Positions 1 to 8,042 of a stretch of DNA of 61,925 bases are shown here, in pieces. This DNA comes from Acidobacteriota bacterium (GTDB taxonomy: Bacteria; Acidobacteriota; Polarisedimenticolia; J045). The notes beneath the pieces are model-generated. The model was not told the DNA's origin. It was given only the letters and a program-made list of their open reading frames with translations, and searched no databases. Made by a program: the position numbers and the translations under genes. The stretch spans positions 1 through 61,925 of the forward strand of contig JAGOJY010000025.1 in the NCBI GenBank assembly GCA_017994815.1, read 5' to 3'. Each line of letters starts with the position of its first letter. Position 1 is the stretch's first letter.

Positions 1-296
1 ATGACGTCGGCGGGTTCGTAGGTCGCGGCGCCGAGAGTCGCCGGCGCCTCGACCGAGAACAGCCAGTCCCCATTGCACATCTGGTGCAGGCCGTCGATCG
101 CCGTTCCCGGCGGCAGCGTCAGCTTCAGCGAGTAACCGCCCGGCCCGTACCGGACGATGTCCCACGGCAGGAAGATGGTCGTCGCGGCCGCGGACGGATC
201 GTCGGTCGGAACGTCCGGGGTGAAGTAGAACGTGGCGGCTCCGGCCGGCGGGCCGAGGAGCCCGACGGCGATGATCAACGGCACGAGCCTTCGCAT
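1..296 (-). CDS. Secreted protein of unknown function, 3' end cut by the window edge
   Basis: The frame runs from an ATG at 296 off the left edge, so only about 98 residues are seen. It begins with a clear signal peptide (MRRLVPLIIAVGLLGPPAGA, cleavage expected after about residue 20). The mature part starts ATFYFTPDVP and has alternating hydrophobic strands and a lone Cys-containing stretch (HQMCNGDWLF). The start is supported by AAGGAGG a few bases upstream. The gene lies 31 bases after the beta-helix gene on the same strand, so the two may be co-transcribed. No family recognised. Exported location is inferred from the signal peptide. Confidence 0.7.
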   Translation of the reverse strand, partial: MRRLVPLIIAVGLLGPPAGAATFYFTPDVPTDDPSAAATTIFLPWDIVRYGPGGYSLKLTLPPGTAIDGLHQMCNGDWLFSVEAPATLGAATYEPADV

Positions 297-327
297 GTTT
301 GGTCCTCCTTGCTCGGCTTGTGCCGGA

Positions 328-1446
328 TCAGAAGAAGTTCGGCATGTAGTTGTCGTTGAAGGAGCCGGTCCCCGGTTGCTCGTCGCAGAAATCGGGCGTT
401 GGGACGTAGGGCGACGGACCGAGCAGGCAGGCCGGTGGCATACCGGCGTTCCCGCGCGCGGTGTTGCGCCCGAACGTGTTGTCCATGCCGCCCCACGCCA
501 TCGAGAAGTGCAGCCCCCAGCATTGGCCGGTTCCGTTCCGGCAGTTCGAATTCGTCACGTTGCGATCCACATGGTTGCGCGAGCCATCGACACGGATCCC
601 GTCGTCCCCGCAGCCGCTCACGACGTTCTCCAGGACCAGGTTGTCGTCCGACATCCCTGCCAGATGGATGCCGTTCATCCGGGCCTCGCGCACCACGTTG
701 TTGTAGACCTTGTTCCCGTTGGCGTCCCCGAGGAAGATCCCGCTTCCGGAATTGACGACCTGGATGGTGTTCGAGGCGATGAGACCTGCATGCGAGTAGT
801 CGTAGACGATGGCCCCCATCGACGGCGGCGGTGCGACGACGTTCGTGACCTCAAGCCGGTTGTTCAGGATGCCGACGCTGGAGCCCCAGCGCACTGTCAC
901 GCCGCCCGTGCTTTCGAGCCGGTTGTGTTCGATCGTCCCCTGGACCACCGTGGGTGCCGGGCCGACGCCGTCAACCCAGATCCCCTCGCGCTCGGTGTTG
1001 AGGATGTTGCACCAGCGGATGGCAAAATCGCTGACCTGGTGAATGAAGATCCCCTCGCCCATCGTTTCGATCACGTTCACGCGCTCGACCACGACCTTGT
1101 GGAAGATCTCTGCGATCTGCGACATGACCGCAATGCCGCGCACGCCCCGCTTGATCGTCCCGTTGCGGATCGCGAGATTCGAGACGTTGGCGGCCTGGAT
1201 GACGGGCGCGCCGTCGGTTTCGAGGACGAACCCGTTGAGGTCGATGTCCACGTCGGAGGCCTGAACGATGATGACGCTGGTCCCGCTTCCCGAGGCGTTC
1301 AAGTTCCGGGTGACGACGTACTGGCCGGGATTGCTGATGACGGTCGGCCACGCGTAGATCGGCATTCTCCCCTCGCTGGCAAGGGCGGGGGCGACCAAGC
1401 CGATCAGAATGCAGACGGCGGTCCATGCTGCGAGGTTTCTGAACAT
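328..1446 (-). CDS. Secreted right-handed parallel beta-helix repeat protein
   Basis: Predicted 372-residue exported protein. Residues 1-24 form a signal peptide (FRNLAAWTAVCILIGLVAPALA). The rest is a ladder of short beta-helix coils with N-rich turns, such as NVSNLAIRNGTIK, NRLESTGGVTVRW and NVVREARMNGIHLAG, typical of the pectate-lyase/NosD-like fold. The pattern xVDIDLNGFxL near the N-terminus is common in surface beta-helix proteins that bind or cleave polysaccharide. No catalytic site can be assigned. The ATG at 1446 was chosen because GGAGGAGGG lies directly upstream; a GTG at 1458 is in frame but sits on that ribosome binding site. Substrate unknown. Confidence 0.8.
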   Translation of the reverse strand: MFRNLAAWTAVCILIGLVAPALASEGRMPIYAWPTVISNPGQYVVTRNLNASGSGTSVIIVQASDVDIDLNGFVLETDGAPVIQAANVSNLAIRNGTIKRGVRGIAVMSQIAEIFHKVVVERVNVIETMGEGIFIHQVSDFAIRWCNILNTEREGIWVDGVGPAPTVVQGTIEHNRLESTGGVTVRWGSSVGILNNRLEVTNVVAPPPSMGAIVYDYSHAGLIASNTIQVVNSGSGIFLGDANGNKVYNNVVREARMNGIHLAGMSDDNLVLENVVSGCGDDGIRVDGSRNHVDRNVTNSNCRNGTGQCWGLHFSMAWGGMDNTFGRNTARGNAGMPPACLLGPSPYVPTPDFCDEQPGTGSFNDNYMPNFF

Positions 1447-1776
1447 ACCCTCCTCCACTCTCGGGAACGGTGTCCCGATAACGCCGCGCCCAACCCGACG
1501 AACGTCAAACCGGGCCGCGGCCCGGTTGGAGTTCCGATGGAGATGAGCTTCGGGTGCTGGACCGCGCGGTAGACTGACGGCTCGCGGCCCGTATCGAGGG
1601 TCGTTGCGCCTCCCGCCATCGTGTCGCGCGCGCGTGGAACCGGCGAGAAACCCCCATCTCTCGCCCTCTTTCGAGGATAAGTACTTTACTTACGACGATC
1701 CCGGCGGGGCGGCAACGGAAAAATCCGAATGGCGGCAGACACGCCGCCTGCTTTCGCCGGGCGTTCTCGGCGCAAG
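1447..1776. other. Intergenic stretch without a recognisable gene
   Basis: This 330-base gap separates the beta-helix gene from tatD, both on the minus strand. It is mostly GC-rich, with one AT-richer patch near 1675-1695 that holds the short inverted sequence TAAGTACTTTACTTA. It probably carries the promoter of the beta-helix gene, but no convincing -35/-10 pair was found. Long open frames that cross it have no protein-like composition. Confidence 0.5.
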
Positions 1777-2550
1777 TCAGGCGTCAAGCAGCCGTTCTCC
1801 GAAGAGTCGGCGTGCGTTGGCCGTGGTCGCACGCGCGACCTCGTCTTCGGCGAGCCGCTTGATCTCGGCGATCGCGCGCAACGCGACGAGCACGTTGGCC
1901 GGCTCGTTGCGCTCGCCGGGAATCGGGCCGAGCACGGGACTGTCGGTTTCGAGCAGCAGGCGCTCGAGCGGGAGCGCGCGCACCAGCTTCTGCTTCTGGG
2001 GCGAGCGAACGATCGACGGCGGGACCGAGAAGAAGAACCCGGCGCGCACGCCTTCGAGCGCTGCGCCGGCGCGCCCGTCAAAGGCGTGCAGCAGCACGCG
2101 CCCGGCGCCGGCCTCGACCAGCGCGGCGATCGTGCGCCGCCCGGCGCTGCGCGAGTGCACGTTCAGCGGCAGATCGAGTTCGCGCGCCAGCCGGACCTGG
2201 CCGAGGAAGATCTCGCGCTGGAGTTGCAGGTCCGCGTCGTCCTTGACGACCCAGTGGTCGAGCCCGACCTCGCCGATCGCGAACAGCCGCTCGCGGTGCT
2301 CGCGGATGAAGCGCTCGACCTCGCGCGCGGCGGCGAGATCGAGGTGCGTGGGGTAGAGGCCGGCGGCGGGGGCGATCTGCGGATGCTCGCCGGCCAGCGC
2401 GAGGATCCGGCGCGCGTCGTCCAGCGTTTCGCCGACGGTGACGATGCGCGCGACGCCCGCCGCGGCCGCGCGCGCCAGCACCGCCGGGCGGTCGGCGTCG
2501 AACGCGGCGTCACCGAGGTGTGCGTGCGCGTCGACGAGCGGAAGCGCCAC
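1777..2550 (-). CDS. tatD: TatD family metal-dependent deoxyribonuclease/hydrolase
   Basis: A 257-residue TIM-barrel hydrolase of the TatD family, a 3'-5' exonuclease/DNase group linked to DNA repair and RNA quality control. Metal-ligand motifs appear in order: DAHAHLGD at the N-terminus (HxH), IGEVGLDHW (Glu), NVHSRSAG (His), LLHAFDG (His) and LLLETDSPVLGP (Asp). Length matches the family (about 255-265). The start is a GTG at 2550, five bases after the stop of the upstream squalene/phytoene synthase, so the two are probably translated from one message. The exact substrate cannot be told from sequence. Confidence 0.9.
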   Translation of the reverse strand: MALPLVDAHAHLGDAAFDADRPAVLARAAAAGVARIVTVGETLDDARRILALAGEHPQIAPAAGLYPTHLDLAAAREVERFIREHRERLFAIGEVGLDHWVVKDDADLQLQREIFLGQVRLARELDLPLNVHSRSAGRRTIAALVEAGAGRVLLHAFDGRAGAALEGVRAGFFFSVPPSIVRSPQKQKLVRALPLERLLLETDSPVLGPIPGERNEPANVLVALRAIAEIKRLAEDEVARATTANARRLFGERLLDA

Positions 2551-2555
2551 CGCGG

Positions 2556-3512
2556 TCAGCCGCCGCGGGCGAGGCGCGCCGGGCCGGCGGGAAAAGCGCA
2601 CCAGAACGCCGTCGCCGCGAGGATGCGCCGCACTTCGCCACGGCCGATGCGCACGACGGTCCCGGGATCGAGCCGGCGCGGGTCGCGCGCGACGCGCCGC
2701 AGCGTCGGCAGGCCGAGCGCGGCCGGGAGGACCGTCGCCACGCGCACGCGCCAGGCCCATACGGGAAGGTGCGTCGCGTACGCGAGCCCCGCGAGCAGGC
2801 CGAAGCGGGCCCGGCGCTCCCAGCGCGCGAGGATCGGGGCGAGCCGGGCCAGCGCCGCCGGCTCGAGCAGGTCCGCCGGCACGAGCCCCGCCGCCGCGAG
2901 TTCCGGCCGCGGGAGGAAGCAGCGGCCGCGCCGCAGGTCGCGCGGCAGGTCGCGCAGGATGTTGACGAGCTGCAGCCCGCGCCCGTAACGCCGCGCCTCG
3001 CTGAGCCACGCCGCGTGCGGGGTGGTCCCGCGCGCGTGGCGCGCGACGATCCGGGCCCAGAACTCGCCGACGCACCCGGCGATCCCCTCCGTGTAACCGA
3101 CGAGCGCTGCCTCGTCCGGCAGCGCGACGATCTCACCCGGTCCGCCACGGAACTGCGCGAGTTCCCAGCGCATCGTGCCGACCAGGCGCGCGACGACGTC
3201 GCCCGCGTCGCGGCGGTCGGCCGCGGGGAGCGCCGCGAGCCGCGCGAGCAGCAGCGCGACGCCGCCGGGCGCCTCCGGCGCGGCACCGGCGGCCGCGGAA
3301 TTCACCCCCCCGAGCAATTCGCGGAGCGTGGCCTCGCGCGCCGGCGCGGCAACGGCGTCGGTGTCGGCGATCGTGTCGGCGGTGCGCGCGAGCAGGTAGG
3401 CGACCTCGACCGGCTCGCGCAGCCCCCGCGGCAGCGCCTCGAGGGACAACGCGAACGTCCGCGACTCCCTGCGGAGAGCCTGCCGTCGATCCGCCGTGGC
3501 CGAATCCGCCAT
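2556..3512 (-). CDS. Squalene/phytoene synthase family protein
   Basis: A 318-residue trans-isoprenyl diphosphate synthase that would join two prenyl diphosphates head to head (squalene, dehydrosqualene or phytoene). The two Mg-diphosphate motifs are present: YLLARTADTIADTD near residues 40-55 and LVNILRDLPRDLRRG near residues 170-185 (DLPRD). Further family marks are YTEGIAGCVGEFW and RYGRGLQ. The ATG at 3512 (MADSATADRR) is preceded by GGCGGGGACGG; an in-frame GTG at 3548 would add 12 residues. No other carotenoid or hopanoid gene lies beside it, so product choice is open. A glycosyltransferase of a type seen in carotenoid clusters lies far away at 51547. Confidence 0.85.
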   Translation of the reverse strand: MADSATADRRQALRRESRTFALSLEALPRGLREPVEVAYLLARTADTIADTDAVAAPAREATLRELLGGVNSAAAGAAPEAPGGVALLLARLAALPAADRRDAGDVVARLVGTMRWELAQFRGGPGEIVALPDEAALVGYTEGIAGCVGEFWARIVARHARGTTPHAAWLSEARRYGRGLQLVNILRDLPRDLRRGRCFLPRPELAAAGLVPADLLEPAALARLAPILARWERRARFGLLAGLAYATHLPVWAWRVRVATVLPAALGLPTLRRVARDPRRLDPGTVVRIGRGEVRRILAATAFWCAFPAGPARLARGG

Positions 3513-3601
3513 CCGTCCCCGCCGCGTGGCCGCCCCCGGCCCGGGCACTAGATTCTCCGACGGGTGCCGCCCGGCTGCTATGGGCGGTCCCGGGAGGGTG
3601 C

Positions 3602-3964
3602 ATGTCCGACGAGCGAGGGGCCGGGCGCATCGGCGTCCTGATCTGGACCGCGATCATGGCCCTCGGGCTGTTCGTGGGCTTCCGCGCGATCCCGGTGCGC
3701 ATGGCCGTGCTGCAGCTGCACGACTACGCCGACGAGAGGGTGCAGTTCGCGGCGGCCTCGACGCACTTCAGCCAGGAGAAGGTGATCAAGGAAGTGCTGG
3801 ACAAGGCCCACGAGCTGCAGATCCCGCTCGACAAGAAGCAGATCAAGCTCGAGGTCCGGCCGGCCGAGGTGCGGCTGCGCATGCAGCACCGGGTGGAAGT
3901 CGACCTCAAGTTCTACCTGTGGGTCTGGGAGTACGACAAGACGTTCGAACACATGCGCCTGTAA
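3602..3964 (+). CDS. Small single-span membrane protein of unknown function
   Basis: A 120-residue protein with one predicted N-terminal membrane segment (IGVLIWTAIMALGLFVGFRA, about residues 10-29). A charged, helical soluble domain follows, with motifs HFSQEKVIKEVLDKAHEL and KKQIKLEVRPAEVRLRMQHR. The end (VDLKFYLWVWEYDKTFEHMRL) reads like a beta-strand pair. Topology suggests a small membrane-anchored domain facing the outside. GGGAGGGTGC just before the ATG is a good ribosome binding site. The arrangement loosely resembles DUF4845-type proteins, but I cannot assign the family. Confidence 0.7.
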   Translation: MSDERGAGRIGVLIWTAIMALGLFVGFRAIPVRMAVLQLHDYADERVQFAAASTHFSQEKVIKEVLDKAHELQIPLDKKQIKLEVRPAEVRLRMQHRVEVDLKFYLWVWEYDKTFEHMRL

Positions 3965-4109
3965 GCGTCGCCTACGCCAGCGCAGCCGGTCCGCACCGCC
4001 TCGTTATGATGATGCGGGCCGCGTCCGTGGCGCGACCAACGGACAAACGACCACATCCGTTCTGCGTGGCGCCGCGTTATCGGGCCGCCTGCGGCGTCAG
4101 TTACATCCG

Positions 4110-5381
4110 TCACATGACGATGCGGGCTTTGGCGATGACCAGGTGGAGGGCGGGGCCGCCGAGCTGGTAGACCGCCTGGCGGCGGTCGGCCGCGTCGAGC
4201 ACCACCAAATCGCAGCGCTTGCCGACCTCGATGCTGCCCGCCTGCGAAGCGAGGCCGCTCGCCGCCGCGGCGTTGAGCGTGGCCGCGACGATCGCCTCGT
4301 CCACGGACAGTCCGCAGACCAGGCAACCGAGCTGCATCATCAGCGCCAGCGACTCGCAGGGACAGGTGCCGGGGTTCAGGTCGGTCGCGAGCGCGACCGG
4401 GACGCCGAGGTCGACCATCCGCCGCCCCGCGGCGGCGCGCTTGAGGCCGAGGAACAGCGAGGCGCCCGGCAGCAGCACGGCCACGGTCCCCGCCGCCCCG
4501 AGCGCGCGCAGTCCTTCCTCGGACGTGTACTCCAGGTGGTCCGCGCTCGTGGCCCCCATCTCGGCCGCGAGCTTCGCCGCGCCGTCGTCGGCCAGCTGGT
4601 CCGCGTGCACCTTGACGCCCAGCCCGGCGTCCTTCGCCGCGCGCAGCACGCGACGCGCCTCGTCCAGCGAGAACGCGTGCTGGTCCACGAACACGTCGGC
4701 GAAAACGGCGAGGTCTTCCTCGGCGACGCGCGGGATCATCTCCGCGCAGACCTGGTCCACGTAGCGTTCGCGCTGCGCGGCGCCACCGCGCGCCTCGGCC
4801 GGCAGGGTGTGGGCGCCGAGGAACGTGGCCGCCATCGCCACCGGCTGCGCGCGCGCCGCGCGCCGCGCCGCGCGCAGGATCTTCAGCTCCGACTCGAGGC
4901 TGAGCCCGTACCCGCTCTTGATCTCGACCGCCGTCGTCCCGCGCCGGAGCATCCGCGCGATCCGCACGGAGGCGAGGTCCGCCAACTCGTCCTCGCTGGC
5001 CTCGCGCGTCGCCGCGACGGTGCTCAGGATCCCGCCGCCCCGCGCCGCGATCTCGGAATACGTCGCGCCGGCGAGGCGCTGCTCGAACTCCCCGGCGCGG
5101 TCCCCGGCCCAGACCAGGTGCGTGTGCGCGTCGACCAGCCCCGGCAGCACCGCGCGGTCGCGCACGTCGATCCGCGTCGCGCCCGGCCGCACGTCCACCT
5201 CGCGGTCGAGGCACCAGCCCGGCCCGACCCAGGTGATGACACCGTTCAGCGCGGCGACGGCGCCTTCCTCGATCGGCGCGACGCGCGACTGGTCGCGGCC
5301 GCGGGCCGGCCACGGCCCCGCGCACGTGACGACCTCCGACGCGCCGACCAGGACGAAGTCGGCGGCCGGGCGGCTACTCAT
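4110..5381 (-). CDS. hutI: Imidazolonepropionase (histidine degradation)
   Basis: A 423-residue amidohydrolase that opens imidazolone-5-propionate to N-formimino-glutamate, the third step of histidine catabolism. Typical motifs are VDAHTHLVWAGDR (metal-binding HxH and substrate site), TTAVEIKSGYGL, ATFLGAHTLP, VKVHADQLADDG, ADHLEYTSEEG and ATDLNPGTCPCESL (metal Asp). Length fits HutI (about 400-425). The start at 5381 overlaps the end of the DivIVA gene by 8 bases. No hutH, hutU or hutG is nearby, so the enzyme is an orphan in a cell-division/RNA-processing operon; the rest of the pathway must be elsewhere or absent. Confidence 0.93.
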   Translation of the reverse strand: MSSRPAADFVLVGASEVVTCAGPWPARGRDQSRVAPIEEGAVAALNGVITWVGPGWCLDREVDVRPGATRIDVRDRAVLPGLVDAHTHLVWAGDRAGEFEQRLAGATYSEIAARGGGILSTVAATREASEDELADLASVRIARMLRRGTTAVEIKSGYGLSLESELKILRAARRAARAQPVAMAATFLGAHTLPAEARGGAAQRERYVDQVCAEMIPRVAEEDLAVFADVFVDQHAFSLDEARRVLRAAKDAGLGVKVHADQLADDGAAKLAAEMGATSADHLEYTSEEGLRALGAAGTVAVLLPGASLFLGLKRAAAGRRMVDLGVPVALATDLNPGTCPCESLALMMQLGCLVCGLSVDEAIVAATLNAAAASGLASQAGSIEVGKRCDLVVLDAADRRQAVYQLGGPALHLVIAKARIVM

Positions 5382-5895
5382 GATGTTCGGTGGATGTGGC
5401 AGCCGGGGGCAGCGAACTGCGCGCGCGGAGCTTGTCGGCGACGAGCGCTTCCTGCCGGCGCACGTCCAACAGCCGCCGATGCTCGTCGAGCAGGCCCGAG
5501 AGGCGGTTCTCGAACGACTCGCGCTCGGCCCGCAGGCGCATGATGTGCTGCTCGACGCGCGTGACCTCCAGGCGCGTGCGCGCGAGGATCTGCTCGGCGT
5601 GGTAGCGCGCCTCGGCGATGATCCGCTCCGCCTCGGAGTGCGCCATCTGCCGGCGCTCCTCGGCCAGCCGCTCGGCGCTGGCGAGGGCCTCGATCAGGGA
5701 CCGCTCGCGGCGCCGAAACTCCTCGACTTCCTCGCGCGCCGTGGCGTACTGCCGGAGGGCCTCTTCTCTTTCCAGGTTGGCCCGGGACAAGGAGTCGGCG
5801 GCGGCCTGCAGGAACTCGTGGACTTCCTGCCGGCTGTAGCCGAGCATTTCGCGCTTGAACTGCCGGCCCTCGATGTCGAGCGGCATCAATGCCAT
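5374..5895 (-). CDS. DivIVA domain coiled-coil protein
   Basis: A 173-residue protein. Residues 4-40 (MPLDIEGRQFKREMLGYSRQEVHEFL) are the DivIVA/GpsB N-terminal membrane-curvature domain, with the usual LDI...F...GY...EV..FL pattern. Residues about 40-155 are continuous coiled coil rich in Glu, Arg and Ala (AERLAEERRQMAHSEAERIIAEAR). Such proteins form scaffolds at poles and septa that recruit division or envelope-growth factors. It lies downstream of yggS on the same strand, the usual neighbourhood of DivIVA in many bacteria, and overlaps hutI by 8 bases. Its specific partner is unknown. Confidence 0.88.
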   Translation of the reverse strand: MALMPLDIEGRQFKREMLGYSRQEVHEFLQAAADSLSRANLEREEALRQYATAREEVEEFRRRERSLIEALASAERLAEERRQMAHSEAERIIAEARYHAEQILARTRLEVTRVEQHIMRLRAERESFENRLSGLLDEHRRLLDVRRQEALVADKLRARSSLPPAATSTEHHE

Positions 5896-6033
5896 GCGAC
5901 GAGTCTCCCTTCGCCTCGGCGAACCGTGCCAAGCGTAGATACGCGGGGGTCCGAAAACAAGATAGGTCGCCGGCGGACTCGCGGCACCCGCCGCCGGTAG
6001 GCCGGGGGGGGAGTTTCCGGTGACAAAAAACCG

Positions 6034-6723
6034 TCAGGGGCCGGGGGGCGGGACCCGCGCGCCGAAGATCGCCGTGCCGACGCGGACCAGCGTGGCGCCC
6101 TCCTCGACCGCCACCTCGAAGTCGTCCGACATGCCCATCGAGAGCTGCGGCAGGCGATGCCGCTCGGCGAGCGCCCGCAGTTCGGCGAAGTAGCGGCGGG
6201 AGCCCTCCGCGGTGTCGGCCGGGGGCGGCACGGTCATCAGCCCCTCGATCCGCAGCCCGGCGCGGCCGGCCAGCCGGTCGAGGAACGGCCCGAGCTGCCC
6301 CGGCTCGATCCCGCCCTTGCTCGCCTCGCCGCCGAGGTTGACCTCCACGAGCGCCCGCACCGGCCTGCCGCGCTCGGTGCCGAGCCGGTCCAGCGCGTCG
6401 GCCAGCGCCTCGCCGTCGAGGGAGTGGATCAGCTCGAACAGCCCGACCGCCCGGCGCGCCTTGTTCCGCTGCAGCCGACCGATGAAGTGCCATTCGACGC
6501 CATCCACCAGCGGGATCTTGGCCTCGGCCTCCTGGACGCGGTTCTCGCCGACGACGCGGATGCCCGCCGCGACGGCCACGCGGACGCGCTCGGCGGGCAC
6601 GGTCTTGGCGGCGGCCACGATCGTCACGCCCGCGGGGTCGCGGCCCGCGTGCCGGCAAGCCGCGACCACCCGCGCGAGCACGCCGCGCGCGTTGGCCGCG
6701 ATCGGGTTGGGTGTCGCGTTCAC
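6034..6723 (-). CDS. yggS: YggS family pyridoxal phosphate homeostasis protein
   Basis: A 229-residue PLP-binding TIM-barrel protein of the YggS/PROSC family, which buffers PLP and affects amino-acid and vitamin B6 balance but has no known catalytic reaction. Motifs: VTIVAAAKTVPAERV (PLP lysine), VVGENRVQEAEAKI, WHFIGRLQRNKARR, RALVEVNLGGEASKGG, LRIEGLMTVPP, LSMGMSDDFEVAVEEGATLVRVGTAIFG. The start is a GTG at 6723 inside the overlap GTGA with the rnhA stop, which implies translational coupling. It belongs to the run zinc-ribbon gene - rnhA - yggS - divIVA - hutI. Confidence 0.93.
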   Translation of the reverse strand: MNATPNPIAANARGVLARVVAACRHAGRDPAGVTIVAAAKTVPAERVRVAVAAGIRVVGENRVQEAEAKIPLVDGVEWHFIGRLQRNKARRAVGLFELIHSLDGEALADALDRLGTERGRPVRALVEVNLGGEASKGGIEPGQLGPFLDRLAGRAGLRIEGLMTVPPPADTAEGSRRYFAELRALAERHRLPQLSMGMSDDFEVAVEEGATLVRVGTAIFGARVPPPGP

Positions 6724-7142
6724 GAAGCGGGCTCGCGGCCGCTGCCCCGCTCGTCCATCGCGCGGTTCGCCAGCGCGTCGGCCTCGCGGTTGCGCTCGCG
6801 CGGGACGTGGACGATGGCGAAGCTCCTGAAGTGCGCGGCCAGGACCCGCACGCGGTCGAGCAGCGGCTTGAGGTGCGGCTGCCGGACCTTGTAGACGCCG
6901 GTGACCTGGCGCTGGATCAGCTCGCTGTCGGTCCGGACCTCGATCTCGGCCGCGCCGAGCTGCCGCGCCTCTTCGAGTGCTGCGATCAGCGCGTTGTACT
7001 CGGCGACGTTGTTCGTGGTCGCACCGAGGAAGCGCCAGGCGCGGCACAACTCGGAACCGTCCGCGCCCTGCAGCAGCACGCCGTAGCCCGCCGGGCCGGG
7101 GTTGCCCCGTGCGCCGCCGTCGACCCAGGCGACGACCCGCAC
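6720..7142 (-). CDS. rnhA: Ribonuclease HI family protein
   Basis: A 140-residue RNase H fold enzyme that cuts RNA in RNA:DNA hybrids. The four acidic catalytic residues are visible: D8 in AWVDGGARGNPGPAGYG, E48 in TTNNVAEYNALIAAL, D72 in VRTDSELI and D122 in NREADALANRAM. The compact length and the sequence around the active site match the type 1 RNase H group often called ribonuclease HI family/reverse-transcriptase-like protein rather than E. coli RnhA itself. The GTG start at 7142 comes one base after the stop of the zinc-ribbon gene, and the end overlaps yggS by 4 bases. Confidence 0.92.
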   Translation of the reverse strand: MRVVAWVDGGARGNPGPAGYGVLLQGADGSELCRAWRFLGATTNNVAEYNALIAALEEARQLGAAEIEVRTDSELIQRQVTGVYKVRQPHLKPLLDRVRVLAAHFRSFAIVHVPRERNREADALANRAMDERGSGREPAS

Positions 7143-7143
7143 G

Positions 7144-7929
7144 TCAATGGCCCGGCTGTGCCGCCGCGTCGCCCTGCGGCGCCGGGCCGGCCGCGTCGTG
7201 GTCGGCTCCCGGCTCGCCCGGAACGGAGTCGTCGTGGTACAGGATCCGCCGGCAGCTGTCGCAGTACACCAGTTCGTCGCCCCGCCGCGCGAGGTTGATC
7301 AGGTGCGGACGCAGCCGCACGTGGCAGGCCGCGCAGGCGCCGTCCTTGACCCGCGCCAGCGCGATCCCGCCCCGCGCCTTGAAGATGGTGTCGAAACGCT
7401 GCAGGTAGTCCTGCGGCAGGTGCGCGGTGATCTCGCCACGCTGGGCCTCGAGTTCGGCCAGCCGCGCCCCCGCCGTCGCCAGTTCCTCCTGGATCTTCTG
7501 CTTGTCCGCCTCGACCTGCGCCTGCTCCTCGGCAATGCGGCGGTCGGCCTCGGCCGCCGGCCCGGCCAGCGCCTCGATCCCGCTCTCGGCCTCCAGGATG
7601 CGGTCCTCGATCCCGGTCAGGTGCGATTTGTTGGCGTCGATCTCGTTCAGGGCCGCGCTATACTCGCGCTGGTTGTTGACGTGGGCGAGCCGCTGCTGGG
7701 CGCTTTGGAGCTTCTGCTGGATCTCGTCCCGATCGAGATAGAGTTGATGCCGCAGCCGCACGAGGCCTTCGTGCTTGAGACGGTCCGCCCCGATCTGCTC
7801 GACGCGCTGATGGAAGTCGGCGTCGAGCGCGCTGGCGCGAACGGGTCCCTGCTCCTGCAGCTCCCGCAGCGCCTTCATCTCGAACTCGATATCCTGCAGG
7901 CGCACGAGCCGCCGAATGTTGTCGTTCAA
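7144..7929 (-). CDS. C4-type zinc ribbon protein with long coiled coil
   Basis: A 261-residue protein. Residues about 5-170 are antiparallel coiled coil (NIRRLVRLQDIEFEMKALREL, VNNQREYSAALNEIDANKS, EEQAQVEADKQKIQEEL). The C-terminal part carries a C4 zinc ribbon: DGACAACHVRLRPHLINL and ELVYCDSCRRILYHD (two CxxC knuckles). This architecture is the widespread family often annotated as zinc ribbon domain-containing protein or CdsZ-like; its role is not settled, with links to RNA and nucleic-acid metabolism. I chose the TTG at 7929 because GGAGG lies 8 bases before it, while the longer GTG start at 7977 would fall inside the tRNA gene. Confidence 0.85.
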   Translation of the reverse strand: MNDNIRRLVRLQDIEFEMKALRELQEQGPVRASALDADFHQRVEQIGADRLKHEGLVRLRHQLYLDRDEIQQKLQSAQQRLAHVNNQREYSAALNEIDANKSHLTGIEDRILEAESGIEALAGPAAEADRRIAEEQAQVEADKQKIQEELATAGARLAELEAQRGEITAHLPQDYLQRFDTIFKARGGIALARVKDGACAACHVRLRPHLINLARRGDELVYCDSCRRILYHDDSVPGEPGADHDAAGPAPQGDAAAQPGH

Positions 7930-7968
7930 ATCGAGGTCCTCCAGCGGCGGGCCCGCCCCGCCGGAAGG

Positions 7969-8042
7969 TGGGCCCACCAGGGCTCGAACCTGGGACCAGC
8001 TGATTATGAGTCAGCCGCTCTAACCTTCTGAGCTATGGGCCC
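7969..8042 (-). tRNA. tRNA with CAT anticodon, probably tRNA-Ile2 (lysidine type)
   Basis: A complete cloverleaf reads on the minus strand. The acceptor is GGGCCCA/TGGGCCC, the D stem GCTC/GAGC, the anticodon stem GCTGA/TCAGC around loop CTCATAA (anticodon CAT), and the T stem CCAGG/CCTGG around TTCGAGC. The discriminator is A. The following bases read CCT, so the final A of CCA must be added by enzyme. The initiator marks (1-72 mismatch, three G-C pairs beside the anticodon) are absent. The GGnCC acceptor with CTCATAA loop resembles tRNA-Ile2, which is converted by TilS to read AUA, but elongator tRNA-Met cannot be excluded. Its 5' end overlaps the start codon of the divergent VWA gene. Confidence 0.9.

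Noticed and set aside
4143..5543. Plus-strand open frame opposite hutI and the DivIVA gene
   Set aside because: Composition is that of a shadow frame; the minus strand holds clear HutI and DivIVA motifs.
7930..7977. Longer start for the zinc-ribbon protein at 7977
   Set aside because: It would begin inside the tRNA gene, while the TTG at 7929 has a well-placed GGAGG.
7969..8042. Initiator tRNA-fMet
   Set aside because: The first base pair is a normal G-C pair and the three G-C pairs beside the anticodon loop are missing.
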